From the NCBI GenBank assembly GCA_002367105.1, contig DFCS01000020.1, positions 62,001-126,000 of the forward strand: DNA of 64,000 bases, given 5' to 3'. The DNA is from Hungatella sp. UBA3048 (GTDB taxonomy: Bacteria; Bacillota; Clostridia; Lachnospirales; Lachnospiraceae). A model generated the notes under the pieces. The model was not told the DNA's origin and did no database searches. It was given only the letters and a program-made list of their open reading frames with translations. Of the stretch, positions 17,070-25,597 are shown in pieces (positions within the stretch are counted from its first letter, which is position 1; every line of letters begins with the position of its first letter). Position numbers and translations under genes: made by a program.

Positions 17070-18240
17070 TTTTGATCAATTGATTGACAGACGGGGGACA
17101 TATTGTACCCAGTGGGATTATATAAAGGACCGGTTCGGTGAAGAGGATCTGCTTCCCTTTTCCATTTCCGATACGGATTTCATGGCGCCCTGGCCAATCA
17201 GGAAAAAGCTTATGGAAGTGGTAGAGCATGGAATTTATGGTTACAGCCGGTGGAACCATGAAGATTTTAAAGGTGCTGTGGCAGGATACTTTGCTGACCG
17301 TCATAAAGTTTTGGTCAGCCCGGATTGGGTGGTCTACAGCCCATCAGTGTTGTATTCCATTGCAGTGCTTTTTCGTCTGCTGAGCAGTGAGGGAGACAGG
17401 GTTCTGGTGTTTGAACCCATGTATGATGCCTTTTATCGCGTAATTAAGGACAATAACCGGGAAATGGTCCCTCTTAGGCTTACGACGGAAAACGGAAGAT
17501 ATGAAATCGACTTTGACCGGTTTGAGAACCTGGTTAAGAAGTGCCGGATTTTCCTGCTTTGTTCCCCTCACAACCCTACGGGCAGGGTATGGACTGCGGA
17601 TGAAATGGACCGGATGGTGGAATTGTGCAGAAAGCATCAGGTTGCAATCATTTCAGATGAGATACACTCGGATGTGATTTTAACAGACCGGAAGCATTGC
17701 CCGGTTCTTAAATATGGGAATCAATACGACCAGCTGTATTTGGTCAGCTCCGCCAGCAAGACCTTTAACACGCCCGGCCTTATAGGCTCTTATTGTGTGC
17801 TTGCGGATGAGGGGGTCCGTAATCTGTTTATCTCCCGGATGCGCAACAGGGATTTTCTCAACTCCGCCAGCCTTATGGGGATGCACACCATGATGACAGG
17901 CTACGGGGAATGTATGGATTATGCAGACCAGCTGTGTACCTATATCAGAGGAAATATGAAAGAATTGTCCATTTTCGTGGAAAAGGAACTGATGAGTACC
18001 GGGGTGAGATTTCATATGCCGGAAGCCACTTATCTGGCCTGGATTGATATGAGCAGAGTGGGCGCGGACAGCGGTGCCATACAGAATGCTCTTGTTCATG
18101 AGGGAAAGGTTGGAATCATGCCGGGAAAGTCTTATGGGGATGAGAATTTCCTACGGATGAATCTGGGGTGTCCCCGGGGAAAGCTGATGGAAGGTCTTGA
18201 TAGGATGAAGAGGGCTTTGGATAAGTTTTCCATGATATAA
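17059..18240 (+). CDS. MalY/PatB-type PLP-dependent C-S lyase or aminotransferase
   Basis: Fold-type I PLP enzyme of 393 residues. The proposed start, ATG 17059 (MKYDFDQLID), sits behind GAGGCGGAAG and overlaps the peptidase gene. Features typical of MalY/PatB are SISDTDF near residue 36, YGYSRW near 60, SPHNPTGR (169-176), SDEIHSD (199-205) and Lys234 in SASKTFN for the Schiff base. Enzymes of this group cleave C-S bonds in cystathionine, cystine or cysteine S-conjugates to pyruvate, ammonia and a thiol; some have side roles in regulation (MalY). Being last in a PTS-peptidase operon, it may process a cysteine-containing residue released by the two peptidases. Substrate is unproven. Confidence 0.88.
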   Translation: MKYDFDQLIDRRGTYCTQWDYIKDRFGEEDLLPFSISDTDFMAPWPIRKKLMEVVEHGIYGYSRWNHEDFKGAVAGYFADRHKVLVSPDWVVYSPSVLYSIAVLFRLLSSEGDRVLVFEPMYDAFYRVIKDNNREMVPLRLTTENGRYEIDFDRFENLVKKCRIFLLCSPHNPTGRVWTADEMDRMVELCRKHQVAIISDEIHSDVILTDRKHCPVLKYGNQYDQLYLVSSASKTFNTPGLIGSYCVLADEGVRNLFISRMRNRDFLNSASLMGMHTMMTGYGECMDYADQLCTYIRGNMKELSIFVEKELMSTGVRFHMPEATYLAWIDMSRVGADSGAIQNALVHEGKVGIMPGKSYGDENFLRMNLGCPRGKLMEGLDRMKRALDKFSMI

Positions 18241-18245
18241 TGATG

Positions 18246-18287
18246 AAAAGACGCTCATTTTGTAAATAATGCGGCGTCTTTTTTCTT
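18246..18287 (+). terminator. Terminator of the frv-like operon
   Basis: AAAAGACG (18246-18253) and CGTCTTTT (18274-18281) form the stem around an A/T-rich loop, followed by TTCTT. It directly follows the C-S lyase stop codon. Confidence 0.78.
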
Positions 18288-18325
18288 CAATATTATTTGT
18301 TGTGAGACAAATTAAAAAATTACTA

Positions 18326-18402
18326 TTGATAGTCAGCATTTTTTTCGATAAAATAAGCTTATAGAAGAATCTTCATGATTGTATCTCATTCAATGAGATA
18401 CA
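18326..18402 (+). promoter_or_regulatory. Promoter and palindromic operator of the thioredoxin-fold gene
   Basis: TTGATA (18326-18331) and TAAAAT (18349-18354) are 17 bases apart. About 20 bases past the likely start site is a perfect 10-3-10 palindrome, TGTATCTCAT (18380-18389) and ATGAGATACA (18393-18402). A repressor bound there would block elongation. It could instead be a hairpin in the RNA, but no U-tract follows. Confidence 0.6.
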
Positions 18403-18433
18403 GAAACTAACAACATATGAGGAGGTGCCTGTT

Positions 18434-19090
18434 ATGCTTGATATTACAACAATATCGGCAGAAAGTGATTTGATTGATCAGGAGCTGAAAGTACAGCTGT
18501 CTGATATATTAAAAAAAATGAAAGACCCGGTGACGATTAAAGCGGTGGTGGAAATCTCACGGGAGAAAGATCTTCAGATGGCTTCATTTTTGAAAACGAT
18601 TGTCTCACTCAGTGAAAAGCTAAGTCTGGAGCTGTACTCCCCGGAGGAGGGAGATCAGGTTTCGGAGCTGGATACCGCTTTTCTGCCGGTTACCGGTCTT
18701 TACAAGGCAGGAAGCTATGGCCGCTGTGCTTTTCACGGAATTCCGGGCGGGAAAGAGATCAATTCTTTTATTTTGGCTATATATAATCTTGCAGGTCCGG
18801 GGCAAAAGATATCGGGCGGCCTGCAAAAAAAGATCTTAAAGCTCAAAACAAAAACCAATATAAAGATATGTGTATCCTTGTCCTGTCATCATTGTCCAGG
18901 AGTAGTGGCGGCCTGTCAGCAGATTGCAATTTTAAATCCGGATATCGAGGCGGAAATGATCGATGCGGCACTCTATACGGATTTGGTTGCCAAGTATAAT
19001 ATTGAGCGTGTGCCGATGATCATATTCAATGATAAAGAAATCCATATGGGGAACAAAACAATAGAGGAAATTGTCACATTGTTAAAATAA
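18434..19090 (+). CDS. Stand-alone AhpF-N-terminal-domain-like thioredoxin-fold protein
   Basis: Probable thiol-disulfide carrier of 218 residues. ATG 18434 is well spaced from GGAGGTG. It is built like the tandem thioredoxin folds at the N-terminus of AhpF. The first fold (about 10-110) has no CxxC. The second (about 115-218) carries redox-active Cys151 and Cys154 in LSCHHCPGVV and the cis-Pro region ERVPMIIFND. AhpF normally continues into a flavin reductase domain; that is absent here. Such free carriers receive electrons from a separate thioredoxin-reductase-like flavoprotein and pass them to a peroxiredoxin. Neither is adjacent, unless the GlpB-like flavoprotein at 23910 has this activity, which I do not infer. 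It is monocistronic, with a palindromic operator. Confidence 0.78.
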   Translation: MLDITTISAESDLIDQELKVQLSDILKKMKDPVTIKAVVEISREKDLQMASFLKTIVSLSEKLSLELYSPEEGDQVSELDTAFLPVTGLYKAGSYGRCAFHGIPGGKEINSFILAIYNLAGPGQKISGGLQKKILKLKTKTNIKICVSLSCHHCPGVVAACQQIAILNPDIEAEMIDAALYTDLVAKYNIERVPMIIFNDKEIHMGNKTIEEIVTLLK

Positions 19091-19195
19091 TAACTAAAAA
19101 TAAAATAAAAAAATTAAAATAATATACAAATTGCACAAAAATGTAGTTTAAGATGCCGATAAACTGTTTGATTTTGTAGAAAAAAAATTGAACTA

Positions 19196-19224
19196 TTGAA
19201 AGAATATATACAATGTGCTATATT
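19196..19224 (+). promoter_or_regulatory. Promoter of the glycerol operon
   Basis: TTGAAA (19196-19201) and TATATT (19219-19224) are 17 bases apart. The predicted transcript starts near 19231, giving a leader that includes the terminator at 19257 before glpP. Confidence 0.65.
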
Positions 19225-19256
19225 GAGTTCAAGGTAATAATCATGCGGAGATGATG

Positions 19257-19306
19257 AGAGCATAGCAGGACAACAGAAATGTTGATTCAAAACTATGCTC
19301 TTTTTC
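19257..19306 (+). terminator. Leader terminator, likely GlpP target
   Basis: AGAGCATAG (19257-19265) pairs perfectly with CTATGCTCT (19293-19301), followed by TTTTT. It lies inside the leader, upstream of the antiterminator gene glpP. In Bacillus, GlpP with glycerol 3-phosphate binds such leaders and lets transcription continue. This would make the operon autoinducible by glycerol 3-phosphate. Confidence 0.72.
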
Positions 19307-19383
19307 CGTTTCGGATTATTACTGGCAGGCTTTTGCGGCCAGATGTCAAAAAGGATATCGATTCAAAAAAGAGAGGAGCTCCA

Positions 19384-19953
19384 ATGGACCAGAAATATTA
19401 CGACTTGTTTGAGAGCAATCCGGTTATCGCGGCGGTAAAGGACATGAAAGGTCTTGCCGACTGCTGTAGCATGGAGGAGATCCGGGTGGTATTTATCCTG
19501 TTCGGAGATATCTGCAATTTAAGTTCGATTGTTAAGCAGATCAAAGATGCGGATAAAGTGGCTATGGTGCATATTGACCTGATTACAGGTTTAAGCGGAA
19601 GAGAAATTGCAGTTGATTTCATTAAGAGTAATACGAAAGCGGACGGTATTATCTCAACGAAGCCGGCGCTGATTAAACGGGCCAAAGAATTATCATTATT
19701 TACAACATTAAGAATATTTGTCCTGGATTCTATGGCTTTTGAAAATATAGATAGGCTGATGAATGTAGCCAGACCGGATATCATTGAAATATTACCCGGT
19801 CTGATGCCAAAGGTGATTAAGAGGGTGTGCTGTCTGGTCAAGGTGCCGGTGATAGCCGGAGGACTGATATCGGACAAAGAGGATGTGATGGAGGCCCTCG
19901 CAGCAGGTGCGATATCCGTATCCACAACCAATCCGATGGTATGGAAAATGTAA
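19384..19953 (+). CDS. glpP: Glycerol-3-phosphate-responsive antiterminator GlpP
   Basis: RNA-binding regulator of glycerol genes, 189 residues, a compact TIM-barrel-type protein. ATG 19384 follows GAGAGGAG. Family blocks are NPVIAAVKD (about 12-20), FILFGDICNL, VHIDLITGLSGREIAVDF, TKADGIISTKP, RIFVLDSMAF, DIIEILPGLMPKVI and VPVIAGGLISDKEDVMEALAAGAISVSTT at the C-terminus; the last resembles a phosphate-binding site for glycerol 3-phosphate. It heads the operon and probably acts on its own leader terminator at 19257. The spacing to glpK is 86 bases without a terminator. Confidence 0.93.
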   Translation: MDQKYYDLFESNPVIAAVKDMKGLADCCSMEEIRVVFILFGDICNLSSIVKQIKDADKVAMVHIDLITGLSGREIAVDFIKSNTKADGIISTKPALIKRAKELSLFTTLRIFVLDSMAFENIDRLMNVARPDIIEILPGLMPKVIKRVCCLVKVPVIAGGLISDKEDVMEALAAGAISVSTTNPMVWKM

Positions 19954-20039
19954 GAAGGGACTGAGCTGTTTTTGCAGAAAAGCAGTTGAGTATAAATGAC
20001 ACTGAAGAATGGGATCAATGACTAAGAAGGAGGGTTTTT

Positions 20040-21536
20040 ATGGCGAAGTATGTAATGGCATTGGACGCGGGTACGACAAGTAACAGATGTATCCTTTTTA
20101 ACGAAAAGGGTGAGATGTGCAGTGTGGCACAAAAAGAATTCACACAGTATTTTCCAAAGCCAGGCTGGGTTGAGCATGATGCAAATGAAATCTGGTCATC
20201 ACAGCTGGGAGTTGCAGTTGAGGCTATATCAATGATCGGTGCACGTGCAGAGGATATCGCGGCAATCGGTATTACAAATCAGCGTGAAACAACAATTGTA
20301 TGGGATAAGGAGACTGGGGAACCCGTATATCATGCGATTGTATGGCAGTGCCGGAGAACCGCCGAATACTGTGATTCTTTGAAAGAAAAAGGCTTGATCG
20401 ACACCTTCCGGGCAAAAACAGGTTTGGTAATCGATGCCTATTTTTCAGCAACAAAATTAAAATGGATCCTTGATAACGTAGAAGGAGTCCGGGAACGTGC
20501 AGAAAAGGGTGAATTACTGTTTGGTACGGTAGAGACCTGGCTGATCTGGAAGCTGACTAAGGGTAAGGTTCATGTAACGGATTACTCCAATGCTTCCCGT
20601 ACCATGATGTTTAACATCAATACGTTAACGTGGGATGATGAAATTCTGGCAGAACTTAATATCCCGAAATCAATGCTTCCGGAAGCTAAGCCATCGAGCT
20701 GTGTATATGGGGAAAGTGATCCGCAGTTTTTCGGCGGCAGCATCCCGATCGGCGGCGCCGCAGGCGATCAGCAGGCCGCATTGTTTGGCCAGACTTGCTT
20801 TAATGCCGGTGAGGCTAAGAATACATATGGAACCGGCTGCTTTATGCTGATGAACACTGGTGAGAAGCCGGTATTCTCTAAGAATGGTCTCGTAACAACC
20901 ATTGCCTGGGGATTGGACGGCAAAGTGAATTATGCACTGGAAGGTTCAATCTTTGTGGCGGGTGCTGCGATTCAATGGCTGCGGGATGAATTAAAGCTGA
21001 TCGATTCTGCTCAGGATTCCGAGTATATGGCGAATAAGGTTAAGGATACCAACGGCTGTTATGTGGTTCCGGCGTTTACAGGTCTTGGTGCACCTCATTG
21101 GGATCAGTATGCCAGAGGTACTTTAGTTGGAATTACCCGTGGTGTAAACAAATACCATATTATCCGGGCAACTCTGGATTCCCTTTGCTATCAGGTAAAC
21201 GATGTTCTGCAGGCGATGCGGGCTGACTCCGGCATTCAGCTGGCTGCTCTTAAGGTAGATGGCGGCGCAAGTGCCAACAATTATCTGATGCAGACACAGG
21301 CAGATATCATTGATGCACCGGTTAACCGTCCCCAGTGTGTCGAGACGACTGCGATGGGAGCTGCATATCTGGCAGGGCTAGCAGTTGGCTACTGGGCAAA
21401 TAAAGAAGAAGTCATTAAGAACTGGGCAATTGATAAAACCTTTACTCCGGAAATCTCAGAGGATAAGAGGAATACAATGATAAGTGGCTGGAATAAAGCT
21501 GTTAAGTATTCTTTTGGCTGGTCAAAAGAAGACTAA
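20040..21536 (+). CDS. glpK: Glycerol kinase
   Basis: FGGY-family kinase converting glycerol and ATP to glycerol 3-phosphate. The 498-residue length is standard. Visible motifs are DAGTTSNRC (9-17), substrate region around GITNQRETTIVWD (77-89), catalytic Asp243 in AGDQQAALFG, and NTYGTGCFMLMNTG. In many Firmicute and enterococcal GlpK proteins, a His before F-Y-G is phosphorylated by HPr and raises activity; here the corresponding position appears to be Gln229 (DPQFFGG). If that alignment holds, the enzyme escapes PTS activation. The gene starts behind AAGAAGGAGGG and is followed by glpF. Confidence 0.97.
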   Translation: MAKYVMALDAGTTSNRCILFNEKGEMCSVAQKEFTQYFPKPGWVEHDANEIWSSQLGVAVEAISMIGARAEDIAAIGITNQRETTIVWDKETGEPVYHAIVWQCRRTAEYCDSLKEKGLIDTFRAKTGLVIDAYFSATKLKWILDNVEGVRERAEKGELLFGTVETWLIWKLTKGKVHVTDYSNASRTMMFNINTLTWDDEILAELNIPKSMLPEAKPSSCVYGESDPQFFGGSIPIGGAAGDQQAALFGQTCFNAGEAKNTYGTGCFMLMNTGEKPVFSKNGLVTTIAWGLDGKVNYALEGSIFVAGAAIQWLRDELKLIDSAQDSEYMANKVKDTNGCYVVPAFTGLGAPHWDQYARGTLVGITRGVNKYHIIRATLDSLCYQVNDVLQAMRADSGIQLAALKVDGGASANNYLMQTQADIIDAPVNRPQCVETTAMGAAYLAGLAVGYWANKEEVIKNWAIDKTFTPEISEDKRNTMISGWNKAVKYSFGWSKED

Positions 21537-21602
21537 CAAGAAGACTAAGACGATTTTTGTAACTATTAATAGATGTGCAAAAATGAATAAGGGGGAAACA
21601 TT

Positions 21603-22316
21603 ATGTTGCCATATATAGCAGAATTTATTGGAACCATGATTCTGATTCTTTTAGGCGATGGCGTTGTAGCAAACGTAACTTTAAACAAGTCTGGTATGAA
21701 AGGTGCTGGTTCAATCCAAATTACCTTTGCATGGGGTCTTGCTGTTTTAATTCCGGCCTTTATCTTCGGGGCAGCTTCCGGTGCTCATTTTAATCCTGCA
21801 ATAACAATTGCCTTAGCTGTGGATGGAAGCATGGCCTGGGCGATGGTTCCCGGTTACATAGTGGCTCAGTTTGCCGGTGCAATTTGCGGGGGGGTTCTTG
21901 TTTATCTTCTCTTTAAGGATCAATTTGACGCAACGGAATCTCCGGCTACCAAGCTGGGTGTATTTGCAACAGGACCTTCCATTCCCAATATGGGACGCAA
22001 TATTTTAAGCGAAGCTATCGGTACATTCGTACTGATGTTTAGTATTAAAGGTATTGCACAGGTTGGCGGCATTGCTACCGGTCTGGATAAGTTCCTGGTA
22101 TTTGGTATTATCGTTTCTGTTGGTATGTCTCTTGGCGGACTGACCGGATATGCGATTAATCCGGCTCGTGACCTTGGTCCGCGTATTGCCCACAGTGTTC
22201 TTCCGATTAAGGGCAAAGGCGATTCTAACTGGGGATATGCACCAGTTGTGATTGTCGGTCCGGTCATTGGTGCGATTGCTGCGGTACTGCTGTATCAGGC
22301 AATTCCCTGGGCATAA
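21603..22316 (+). CDS. glpF: Glycerol uptake facilitator (aquaglyceroporin)
   Basis: Membrane channel of the MIP family letting glycerol enter by diffusion; 237 residues with six hydrophobic helices and two half-helices. The two pore motifs are HFNPAI (Asn64) and AINPARDLGP (Asn186). The Arg after the second NPA and the Asp in NPARD mark the glycerol-conducting subgroup. Start behind AAGGGGG. Operon position directly after glpK supports glycerol. The 138-base gap to the next gene contains a strong hairpin. Confidence 0.95.
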   Translation: MLPYIAEFIGTMILILLGDGVVANVTLNKSGMKGAGSIQITFAWGLAVLIPAFIFGAASGAHFNPAITIALAVDGSMAWAMVPGYIVAQFAGAICGGVLVYLLFKDQFDATESPATKLGVFATGPSIPNMGRNILSEAIGTFVLMFSIKGIAQVGGIATGLDKFLVFGIIVSVGMSLGGLTGYAINPARDLGPRIAHSVLPIKGKGDSNWGYAPVVIVGPVIGAIAAVLLYQAIPWA

Positions 22317-22379
22317 TATTGAGATAATCATATAACCATCCTGATCGATAATATCATATATAGATTGCGGGAGAATGGA

Positions 22380-22420
22380 GCGGCGCAAATAGGCGTGGAA
22401 ACACGTCTGGTTTGTGCCGC
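22380..22420 (+). other. Intercistronic hairpin after glpF
   Basis: GCGGCGCAAA (22380-22389) pairs with TTTGTGCCGC (22411-22420), with one G-U, enclosing GGCGTGGAAACACGTC. No T-run follows, so it more likely stabilises the upstream mRNA or adjusts expression than terminates. Confidence 0.5.
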
Positions 22421-22454
22421 TTCTGGTAATATATGAAAGGGAGGACACAAAAGT

Positions 22455-23891
22455 ATGTATGACGTAATTATTATTGGAGCGGGTGTATCTGGCAGTGCCG
22501 TCGCACGCGAACTTTCCCGATATAAGGTGAAGGCCTGTGTTCTGGAAAAAGAAGAGGATGTGTGCTGCGGTACCACTAAGGCCAACAGTGCCATTATCCA
22601 TGCCGGCTATGATGCGGCAGAAGGTTCCTTGATGGCCAGGCTGAATGTAGAAGGAAATCAAATGATGCCGGAGCTTTCAAAAGAGCTTGATATTCCTTTT
22701 GAGCAGTGCGGGTCTTTGGTTGTATGCCTGGATGAAGCATCGCTGCCGAATCTGCAGGCCCTTTATGACCGGGGCGTTAAAAATGGTGTAAAGGATCTGG
22801 AAATCATTACAGACCAGGCAAGAATCAGGGAAATGGAGCCAAACCTGGCAGATGAGGTGATTGCAGTTTTATCTGCTCCGACAGCGGGGATTGTATGTCC
22901 CTTTCATTTAAATATTGCATTGGCAGAAAATGCTTATACCAATGGCATTGACTTTAAATTTGATACCGAGGTAGAGAGTATCAGGCAGATTGAGGGTGGC
23001 TGGAAGCTGGAAACAAGCAAGGGTGTGTTTGAGACCCGTTATGTGGTGAACGCGGCCGGTGTTTATGCAGACCGCTTTCATAATATGGTCAGTGAATCAA
23101 AGATTCATATCACTCCCCGGCGCGGCGATTACTTTCTGTTGGACAAAAACGCAGGAAAGCATGTGAAACGGACAATTTTTGCACTGCCTAGTAAGTATGG
23201 CAAGGGGGTACTGGTAACTCCTACGGTTCATGGAAATCTTATCATCGGCCCAACCGCTGTTGATGTAGAGAATAAGGAAGGCACAGCGACCACCAGGGAG
23301 GGCCTTGATGAACTTTCAAAGGCCTGTCTGAACGTGAAGAATCTGCCGTTTAGACAAGTGATCACCTCTTTTGCCGGCTTAAGGGCCCATGAAGACCATC
23401 ATGAATTTATTATCCGGGAGCTTGATGATGCACCGGGTTTTGTGGACTGTGCAGGCATTGAATCGCCTGGTCTTACCAGCAGTCCGGCAATCGGCAAAAT
23501 GGCAGCAGAAATTTTACGGGAAAAGCTGGACCTGGATGTAAATCCTGATTTTAACGGAACCCGCAAAGGAAATATGGATCTGGATACTCTGTCAAAAGAG
23601 GAGAAAGCAGCTCTGATTGAGAAAGAACCGGCATATGGCAATATTATCTGCCGCTGCGAGATGGTAACGGAAGGGGAGATTTTAGACGCCATTCACCGGC
23701 CTTTAGGCGCCCGTACCTTAGATGGTATCAAACGCCGGACCAGGGCAGGAGCAGGACGCTGTCAGGCGGGTTTTTGCACACCTAAAACAATGGAGATTCT
23801 GCACCGGGAACTGGGCATTCCCATGACGGAAATAACGAAATCCGGCGGGAATTCACAGCTGTTAGTCGGATATAACAAGGACAGTATATAA
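22455..23891 (+). CDS. GlpA-like FAD-dependent glycerol-3-phosphate dehydrogenase subunit
   Basis: Likely oxidises glycerol 3-phosphate to dihydroxyacetone phosphate. The 478 residues start with an FAD dinucleotide fold (IIIGAGVSGSAVARELS, 5-21) of the DAO family. The middle has the substrate cap (CPFHLNIALAENA, TPRRGDYF). The C-terminal 70 residues are a BFD-type [2Fe-2S] domain with cysteines in CRCEMVTEGEI and GAGRCQAGFC. The BFD domain marks anaerobic GlpA-type enzymes, not the aerobic GlpD. It is followed by a GlpB-like flavoprotein and a DUF1667 protein, so electrons probably leave through that complex. No GlpC is present. Alternatives include an L-2-hydroxyglutarate-oxidase-like enzyme, but the operon favours glycerol 3-phosphate. 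Confidence 0.85.
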   Translation: MYDVIIIGAGVSGSAVARELSRYKVKACVLEKEEDVCCGTTKANSAIIHAGYDAAEGSLMARLNVEGNQMMPELSKELDIPFEQCGSLVVCLDEASLPNLQALYDRGVKNGVKDLEIITDQARIREMEPNLADEVIAVLSAPTAGIVCPFHLNIALAENAYTNGIDFKFDTEVESIRQIEGGWKLETSKGVFETRYVVNAAGVYADRFHNMVSESKIHITPRRGDYFLLDKNAGKHVKRTIFALPSKYGKGVLVTPTVHGNLIIGPTAVDVENKEGTATTREGLDELSKACLNVKNLPFRQVITSFAGLRAHEDHHEFIIRELDDAPGFVDCAGIESPGLTSSPAIGKMAAEILREKLDLDVNPDFNGTRKGNMDLDTLSKEEKAALIEKEPAYGNIICRCEMVTEGEILDAIHRPLGARTLDGIKRRTRAGAGRCQAGFCTPKTMEILHRELGIPMTEITKSGGNSQLLVGYNKDSI

Positions 23892-23909
23892 AAAGGGGGC
23901 GCGCTTCGG

Positions 23910-25175
23910 ATGAAAGAATATGATATTGTGATAATTGGCGGCGGTCCTGCTGGCCTTGCTGCGGCGATTGCGGCCCGGGATAACGGCTCTGAAAGCATAT
24001 TGATCCTGGAAAGGGATAAGGAGCTCGGGGGAATATTAAATCAGTGCATTCATAACGGTTTTGGACTGCATACATTTAAGGAAGAATTGACAGGGCCGGA
24101 ATATGCGGCTCGTTTCACGGAACTAGTGGAAAAACATAAGATTGAATATGTTCTGAATACAATGGTTATGGAAATCAGCCCTGACAAGGTGGTTACGGCA
24201 ATGAACAGGGAGGATGGACTGTTTGATATCCAGGCCAAGGCGATCATCCTGGCGATGGGATGCAGAGAACGCTCAAGGGGAGCTCTCAATATACCTGGAT
24301 ACCGGCCTGCCGGTATTTTTTCAGCCGGTACAGCACAGCGTCTTGTAAATATGGAAGGCTACATGCCCGGGCGCGAGGTAGTGATTCTTGGATCCGGTGA
24401 TATCGGATTGATTATGGCCAGACGACTGACTCTGGAAGGAGCAAAGGTTAAGGTTGTGGCCGAAATCATGCCATATTCCGGTGGGCTTAAAAGGAATATT
24501 GTCCAGTGCCTGGATGATTATGGAATTCCGCTTAAATTGAGCCATACGGTAGTCGAGATCAGAGGCAAGGAGCGGCTGGAGGGAATTACTCTGGCGGCAG
24601 TGGATGACAGGGGGAAACCAATTGCCGGAACAGAAGAGGAATATTCCTGTGACACCTTGCTTTTATCAGTCGGACTGATACCGGAAAATGAACTCTCCGG
24701 AGCCATGGGAGTGGTTTTGAACCCAGTCACATCAGGCCCGATTGTAAATGAAAGTCTGGAAACGAATGTGCAAGGAGTCTTTGCCTGCGGAAACGTGCTT
24801 CATGTGCATGATTTGGTGGATTTTGTTTCGGAAGAAGCTGCTGCTGCCGGAAAGAATGCTTCAATATTTGTGAAAAACGGGACGCAAAAAACTGGCGGCC
24901 GGGAAATCAGTCTTCAGGGAACTGATGGAGTCCGTTATACGGTTCCAAGCACGATTAATCCAGAACGTATGGAGGCAACTCAAATCGTCCGGTTCCGGGT
25001 TGGTAATGTTTATAAAAATTGCTATATCGGTGTATACTTTAATAACGAGAGGGTATTGCATCGGAAACGGATGGTGATGGCACCAGGAGAAATGGAAGAA
25101 ATAAAGCTGGAAAAAGAAAAGTTACTGTTGCATCCGGATGTTGACAGGATTACAATAAGGATAGAGGAGGCATAG
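23910..25175 (+). CDS. GlpB-like NAD(P)/FAD-dependent oxidoreductase
   Basis: Flavoprotein partner of the GlpA-like subunit, 421 residues. It has an FAD fold (IIGGGPAGLAAAIAA, about 7-21), an internal NAD(P)-binding fold (VVILGSGDIGLIMARRL) and a closing FAD motif (GVFACGNVLHVHDLVDF). The last 80 residues form an extra small domain. It is of the thioredoxin-reductase superfamily without a CxxC redox pair near the NAD fold, so it should pass hydride between flavin and NAD(P). It sits 18 bases after the GlpA-like gene and three bases before the DUF1667 gene, a triad typical of clostridial glycerol operons. Confidence 0.85.
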   Translation: MKEYDIVIIGGGPAGLAAAIAARDNGSESILILERDKELGGILNQCIHNGFGLHTFKEELTGPEYAARFTELVEKHKIEYVLNTMVMEISPDKVVTAMNREDGLFDIQAKAIILAMGCRERSRGALNIPGYRPAGIFSAGTAQRLVNMEGYMPGREVVILGSGDIGLIMARRLTLEGAKVKVVAEIMPYSGGLKRNIVQCLDDYGIPLKLSHTVVEIRGKERLEGITLAAVDDRGKPIAGTEEEYSCDTLLLSVGLIPENELSGAMGVVLNPVTSGPIVNESLETNVQGVFACGNVLHVHDLVDFVSEEAAAAGKNASIFVKNGTQKTGGREISLQGTDGVRYTVPSTINPERMEATQIVRFRVGNVYKNCYIGVYFNNERVLHRKRMVMAPGEMEEIKLEKEKLLLHPDVDRITIRIEEA

Positions 25176-25178
25176 GCC

Positions 25179-25538
25179 ATGGAAAAAAGAGAACTTATCT
25201 GTATCAGCTGTCCTATGGGCTGTCCTCTGACCGTGGAACTGGAAGGCGGGGAAATCGTGAACATTACAGGAAATACCTGTAAACGAGGTGAGGTATATGG
25301 CCGAAAGGAAGTTACCAATCCCACAAGGATCGTCACATCCACCGTGAAGGTGGAAGGCGGAAAATCTGACATGGTATCGGTAAAAACCAGAGAGGATATA
25401 CCCAAAGATAAAATCTTTGAATGTGTAAAAGCACTCAAAGGTATCACGGTGAAAGCGCCTGTCCGGATCGGCGATGTGATCCTGCCTGATGCGGCAGGAA
25501 CAGGAGTAGATATCGTAGCGACAAAAGAGTGTAGATGA
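25179..25538 (+). CDS. DUF1667 domain protein, third subunit of the GlpA/B-like complex
   Basis: Small protein of 119 residues with an N-terminal cysteine cluster, ICISCPMGCPL (three Cys), then Cys at NTCKRGE; four cysteines may hold an iron-sulfur cluster. The family (DUF1667) is almost always encoded next to GlpA/GlpB-like flavoproteins. Its role is inferred as an electron-transfer adapter in place of GlpC. Ribosome site AGAGGAGG overlaps the end of the previous gene, indicating coupled translation. Confidence 0.85.
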   Translation: MEKRELICISCPMGCPLTVELEGGEIVNITGNTCKRGEVYGRKEVTNPTRIVTSTVKVEGGKSDMVSVKTREDIPKDKIFECVKALKGITVKAPVRIGDVILPDAAGTGVDIVATKECR

Positions 25539-25597
25539 CAGTGGGCCTTTTTGAGGCTCTGTGTTGCTGTTAATGATTAGTCGAAGGAGGACTTTCT

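Noticed and set aside
22005..22661. Long minus-strand open frame over glpF and the following gene
   Set aside because: It runs antisense to conserved genes, has no family features and no good start site.
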